Source of the DNA: Actinomycetota bacterium
Lineage (GTDB): Bacteria > Actinomycetota > Humimicrobiia > Humimicrobiales > Humimicrobiaceae
Direction of reading: 5' to 3'
Assembly (NCBI GenBank): GCA_028695395.1
Contig: JAQVJB010000032.1
Span: forward strand, 1 to 16,940
DNA: 16,940 nucleotides
The notes beneath the pieces are model-generated. The model was not told the DNA's origin. It did no database searches and worked only from the letters and a program-made list of their open reading frames with translations. Shown here piece after piece: positions 15,215-16,940 of the stretch. The position numbers and the translations under genes are program-made. How positions within the stretch are numbered: position 1 is the first letter of the stretch; each line of letters begins with the position of its first letter.

Positions 15215-15714
15215 CAGTTCTCCTTATCAATTTTATCTTTGACATAATTAACGTATCCGCCTTTTGATATCAGCTTTTGTATAAATTCCGGAAATGGTTT
15301 TGTCTGGTAGCTGGTACCTGTAGAAATATTTTTTATTTCTCCTTTAACAAGATCGACCTCTACGGAGTCTCCTTCATTTATATCATTTGCCGCTTGTTCA
15401 TTTATTATTACAGGTAATCCGATATTGATAGCATTCCTAAAAAAAATCCTTGCATAAGATTTGGCAATAATAAGTTTTACTCCACTAGCTTTTATTGCAA
15501 GAGGTGCATGTTCCCGGGATGAGCCACATCCGAAATTATCAGCTGCAATCACTATTTTGCTGCTTTTAACCTTTCTGGCAAAATCTTTGTCAAGGTCTTC
15601 AAAGCAATGCTCTGCCAATTCTTTTTCATCAATAGTATTTAAATATCTTGCCGGGATTATTACGTCAGTATCTACATTGCTTCCGTACTTAATTACCTTA
15701 TCTTTTATTATCAA
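15214..15714 (-). CDS. leuD: LeuD, 3-isopropylmalate dehydratase small subunit
   Basis: Swivel-domain subunit that, with LeuC, isomerises 2-isopropylmalate to 3-isopropylmalate and can likewise process citramalate. The 166 residues match the short type found in archaea, clostridia and Thermotoga rather than the ~200-residue enterobacterial form. Visible are the N-terminal GSNVDTDVIIPARYLNT (11-27), whose YLNT is in the loop that influences substrate choice, and the active-site segment NFGCGSSREHAP (60-71). The start codon is TTG at 15714, supported by a perfect AAGGAGG 4 nt upstream and by family length; no ATG lies nearby. It begins 33 bp after leuC and overlaps leuB by one base. Confidence 0.96.
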   Translation of the reverse strand: MIIKDKVIKYGSNVDTDVIIPARYLNTIDEKELAEHCFEDLDKDFARKVKSSKIVIAADNFGCGSSREHAPLAIKASGVKLIIAKSYARIFFRNAINIGLPVIINEQAANDINEGDSVEVDLVKGEIKNISTGTSYQTKPFPEFIQKLISKGGYVNYVKDKIDKEN

Positions 15715-15718
15715 AATT

Positions 15719-15725
15719 CCTCCTT
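15719..15725 (-). promoter_or_regulatory. Ribosome-binding site of leuD, fixing a TTG start
   Basis: AAGGAGG on the minus strand, fully complementary to a typical anti-Shine-Dalgarno sequence, ends 4 nt before the TTG at 15714. It decides the start of leuD. Confidence 0.8.
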
Positions 15726-15747
15726 GAAACCTTATAATTATGTAAAA

Positions 15748-16940
15748 CTATTCAGGAATACTGATTCTTCCTGTTATCGCTGAAGCTGCTGCAACAGCAG
15801 GGCCTGCAAGATAAACTTCACTTTCAGGATGCCCCATTCTTCCAACAAAATTCCTGTTAGTTGTTGAAACTGCTTTTTCCCCTTCTGCAAGAATACCCAT
15901 ATGACCGCCAAGGCAAGGGCCGCATGTCGGAGTGCTGACAACACAGCCGGCTTTTATAAAATTTTCAACATAACCGGCTTTTAAAGCATCCAAATATATT
16001 TTTTGAGTGGCAGGAATAATAATAACTCTTATATCCGGATTTACCTTCTTGCCTTTTAAAATACTATTTGCTATTTTTAGGTCTTCAATCCTTCCGTTAG
16101 TGCAGGACCCAATTACAACCTGGTCTATTTTTATTTCACTAAGGTCAACTGCTTTCTTTACATTTGATGGCAGATGAGGTGCAGCGACAAGAAGATCTAT
16201 TTCTTCAGCTGAAATATCTGATACATTCTCATATTCTGCATCTTTATCACTAAAGCAAATTTCATATTCTTCTTCGGTTTTTCCTATATCTTTCAAATAC
16301 TCTTTTGTCTTTTTATCAACATTAAAAAATCCGAATTTTGCACCAGCTTCAATTGCCATATTTGCAATAGTGAATCTTTCATCCATTGATATTGATTCTA
16401 TAGTGGAGCCTGTAAATTCCATGGACTTATATAGTGCGCCATCAACACCTATTTTCCCTATAATATAAAGTATAATATCTTTACCAGTAACCCATTTCTT
16501 AAGGTTTCCGTTTAAGTTAAACCTTATGGTTTCAGGAACCATGAACCATGTCTGTCCTGTCGCCATTGCCATACCTATGTCTGTGCTTCCCATGCCTGTT
16601 GAAAGAGCTCCCAAAGCTCCATAAGTACATGTATGTGAATCAGCTCCGATTATTAAATTCCCTGGAAGAGCAAGCCCCTTTTCCGGTATCAAAGCATGCT
16701 CTATTCCCATACTTCCTATTTCAAAATAATTTTTTATCTTATACTCTTTTGCAAATTCTCTTATTTTCTTTGCCTGTTGAGCTGATTTTATATCTTTATT
16801 AGGAGTAAAGTGATCAGGGACAATTGCAATCTTGTCAACGTCAAAAACAGATTTTGCACCTGTTTTTTTAAATTCTTCAATTGCAAGAGGCATTGTAATA
16901 TCATTACCCAGTACAAGATCGAGATTTGCATTGACTATTT
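15748..16940 (-). CDS. leuC: LeuC, 3-isopropylmalate dehydratase large subunit (5' end off window)
   Basis: Aconitase-family [4Fe-4S] subunit of isopropylmalate/citramalate isomerase. The frame is open to the right edge and holds 396 codons plus a TAG stop; the family is about 420, so some 25 N-terminal residues are missing. The Met at 16893 is internal: the codons before it read IVNANLDLVLGNDIT, the conserved N-terminal part of LeuC. Cluster ligands are the Cys in IGSCTNGR (codon 16102-16104) and the two in TPTCGPC (15922-15924 and 15913-15915). IIGADSHTCTYGALGALSTG and MGSTDIGMAMATGQTW are also typical. The sequence is of the type paired with short LeuD, which follows 33 bp later. Promoter and any leader control (T-box, attenuator) would lie outside the window. 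Confidence 0.96.
   Translation of the reverse strand, partial: IVNANLDLVLGNDITMPLAIEEFKKTGAKSVFDVDKIAIVPDHFTPNKDIKSAQQAKKIREFAKEYKIKNYFEIGSMGIEHALIPEKGLALPGNLIIGADSHTCTYGALGALSTGMGSTDIGMAMATGQTWFMVPETIRFNLNGNLKKWVTGKDIILYIIGKIGVDGALYKSMEFTGSTIESISMDERFTIANMAIEAGAKFGFFNVDKKTKEYLKDIGKTEEEYEICFSDKDAEYENVSDISAEEIDLLVAAPHLPSNVKKAVDLSEIKIDQVVIGSCTNGRIEDLKIANSILKGKKVNPDIRVIIIPATQKIYLDALKAGYVENFIKAGCVVSTPTCGPCLGGHMGILAEGEKAVSTTNRNFVGRMGHPESEVYLAGPAVAAASAITGRISIPE

Noticed and set aside
296..15727. Many plus-strand open frames of 60-171 codons, the longest opposite hppA (10406-10921), hisG (2002-2454) and larB (9464-9877)
   Set aside because: Each lies antisense to a well-recognised conserved gene, shows no family signature, and is explained by codon bias of the real gene on the other strand.
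16891..16893. Met codon at 16893 as the leuC start
   Set aside because: The frame stays open to the window edge and the preceding codons encode the conserved LeuC N-terminal segment VNANLDLVLGNDIT.

Overview
This window is an ordinary, densely packed stretch of a low-G+C (roughly one third by eye) bacterial chromosome. All thirteen recognisable genes lie on the minus strand, so they are transcribed from the right edge towards the left. No mobile element, CRISPR array, tRNA or rRNA was seen. The gene content (short HisG with HisZ, the ~420 + ~165 residue type of LeuCD, citramalate synthase, membrane pyrophosphatase, LarB) suits an anaerobic bacterium, for example a clostridial or deep-branching uncultured lineage. 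The sequence alone does not fix the phylum.

Layout in transcription order (right to left): leuC (5' end off the window), leuD, leuB and cimA form a branched-chain amino acid cluster. hppA (membrane pyrophosphatase) follows behind its own candidate promoter and ends at a strong hairpin. larB (nickel-pincer cofactor synthesis) comes next. pilB (type IV pilus/secretion motor ATPase) and dnaE (DNA polymerase III alpha) abut with no gap. Last is a histidine cluster hisZ-hisG-hisB-hisH-hisA, with hisA running off the left edge about ten codons before its expected end. The only gaps longer than 35 bp are 110 bp (hisZ/dnaE), 88 bp (pilB/larB), 81 bp (larB/hppA) and 88 bp (hppA/cimA). No stretch over 300 bp lacks a gene.

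How the genes work together: CimA makes (R)-citramalate from pyruvate and acetyl-CoA. LeuC/LeuD and LeuB can then process citramalate to 2-oxobutyrate as well as serving leucine synthesis, so the right-hand cluster can feed both leucine and threonine-independent isoleucine synthesis. HisG-HisZ, HisB, HisH and HisA cover several steps of histidine synthesis; HisD, HisC, HisF and HisI(E) are not in the window. HppA couples pyrophosphate hydrolysis to cation pumping. LarB, PilB and DnaE are each isolated from their usual partners here.

I found no convincing undescribed system. The points most worth a second look are the zero-gap pilB/dnaE junction, two acidic inserts near the DnaE C-terminus, an intact PHP exonuclease site in DnaE, tandem MshEN (c-di-GMP-type) motifs in PilB, and three cluster-leading genes that lack a Shine-Dalgarno sequence but carry a -10-like hexamer just before the start codon.
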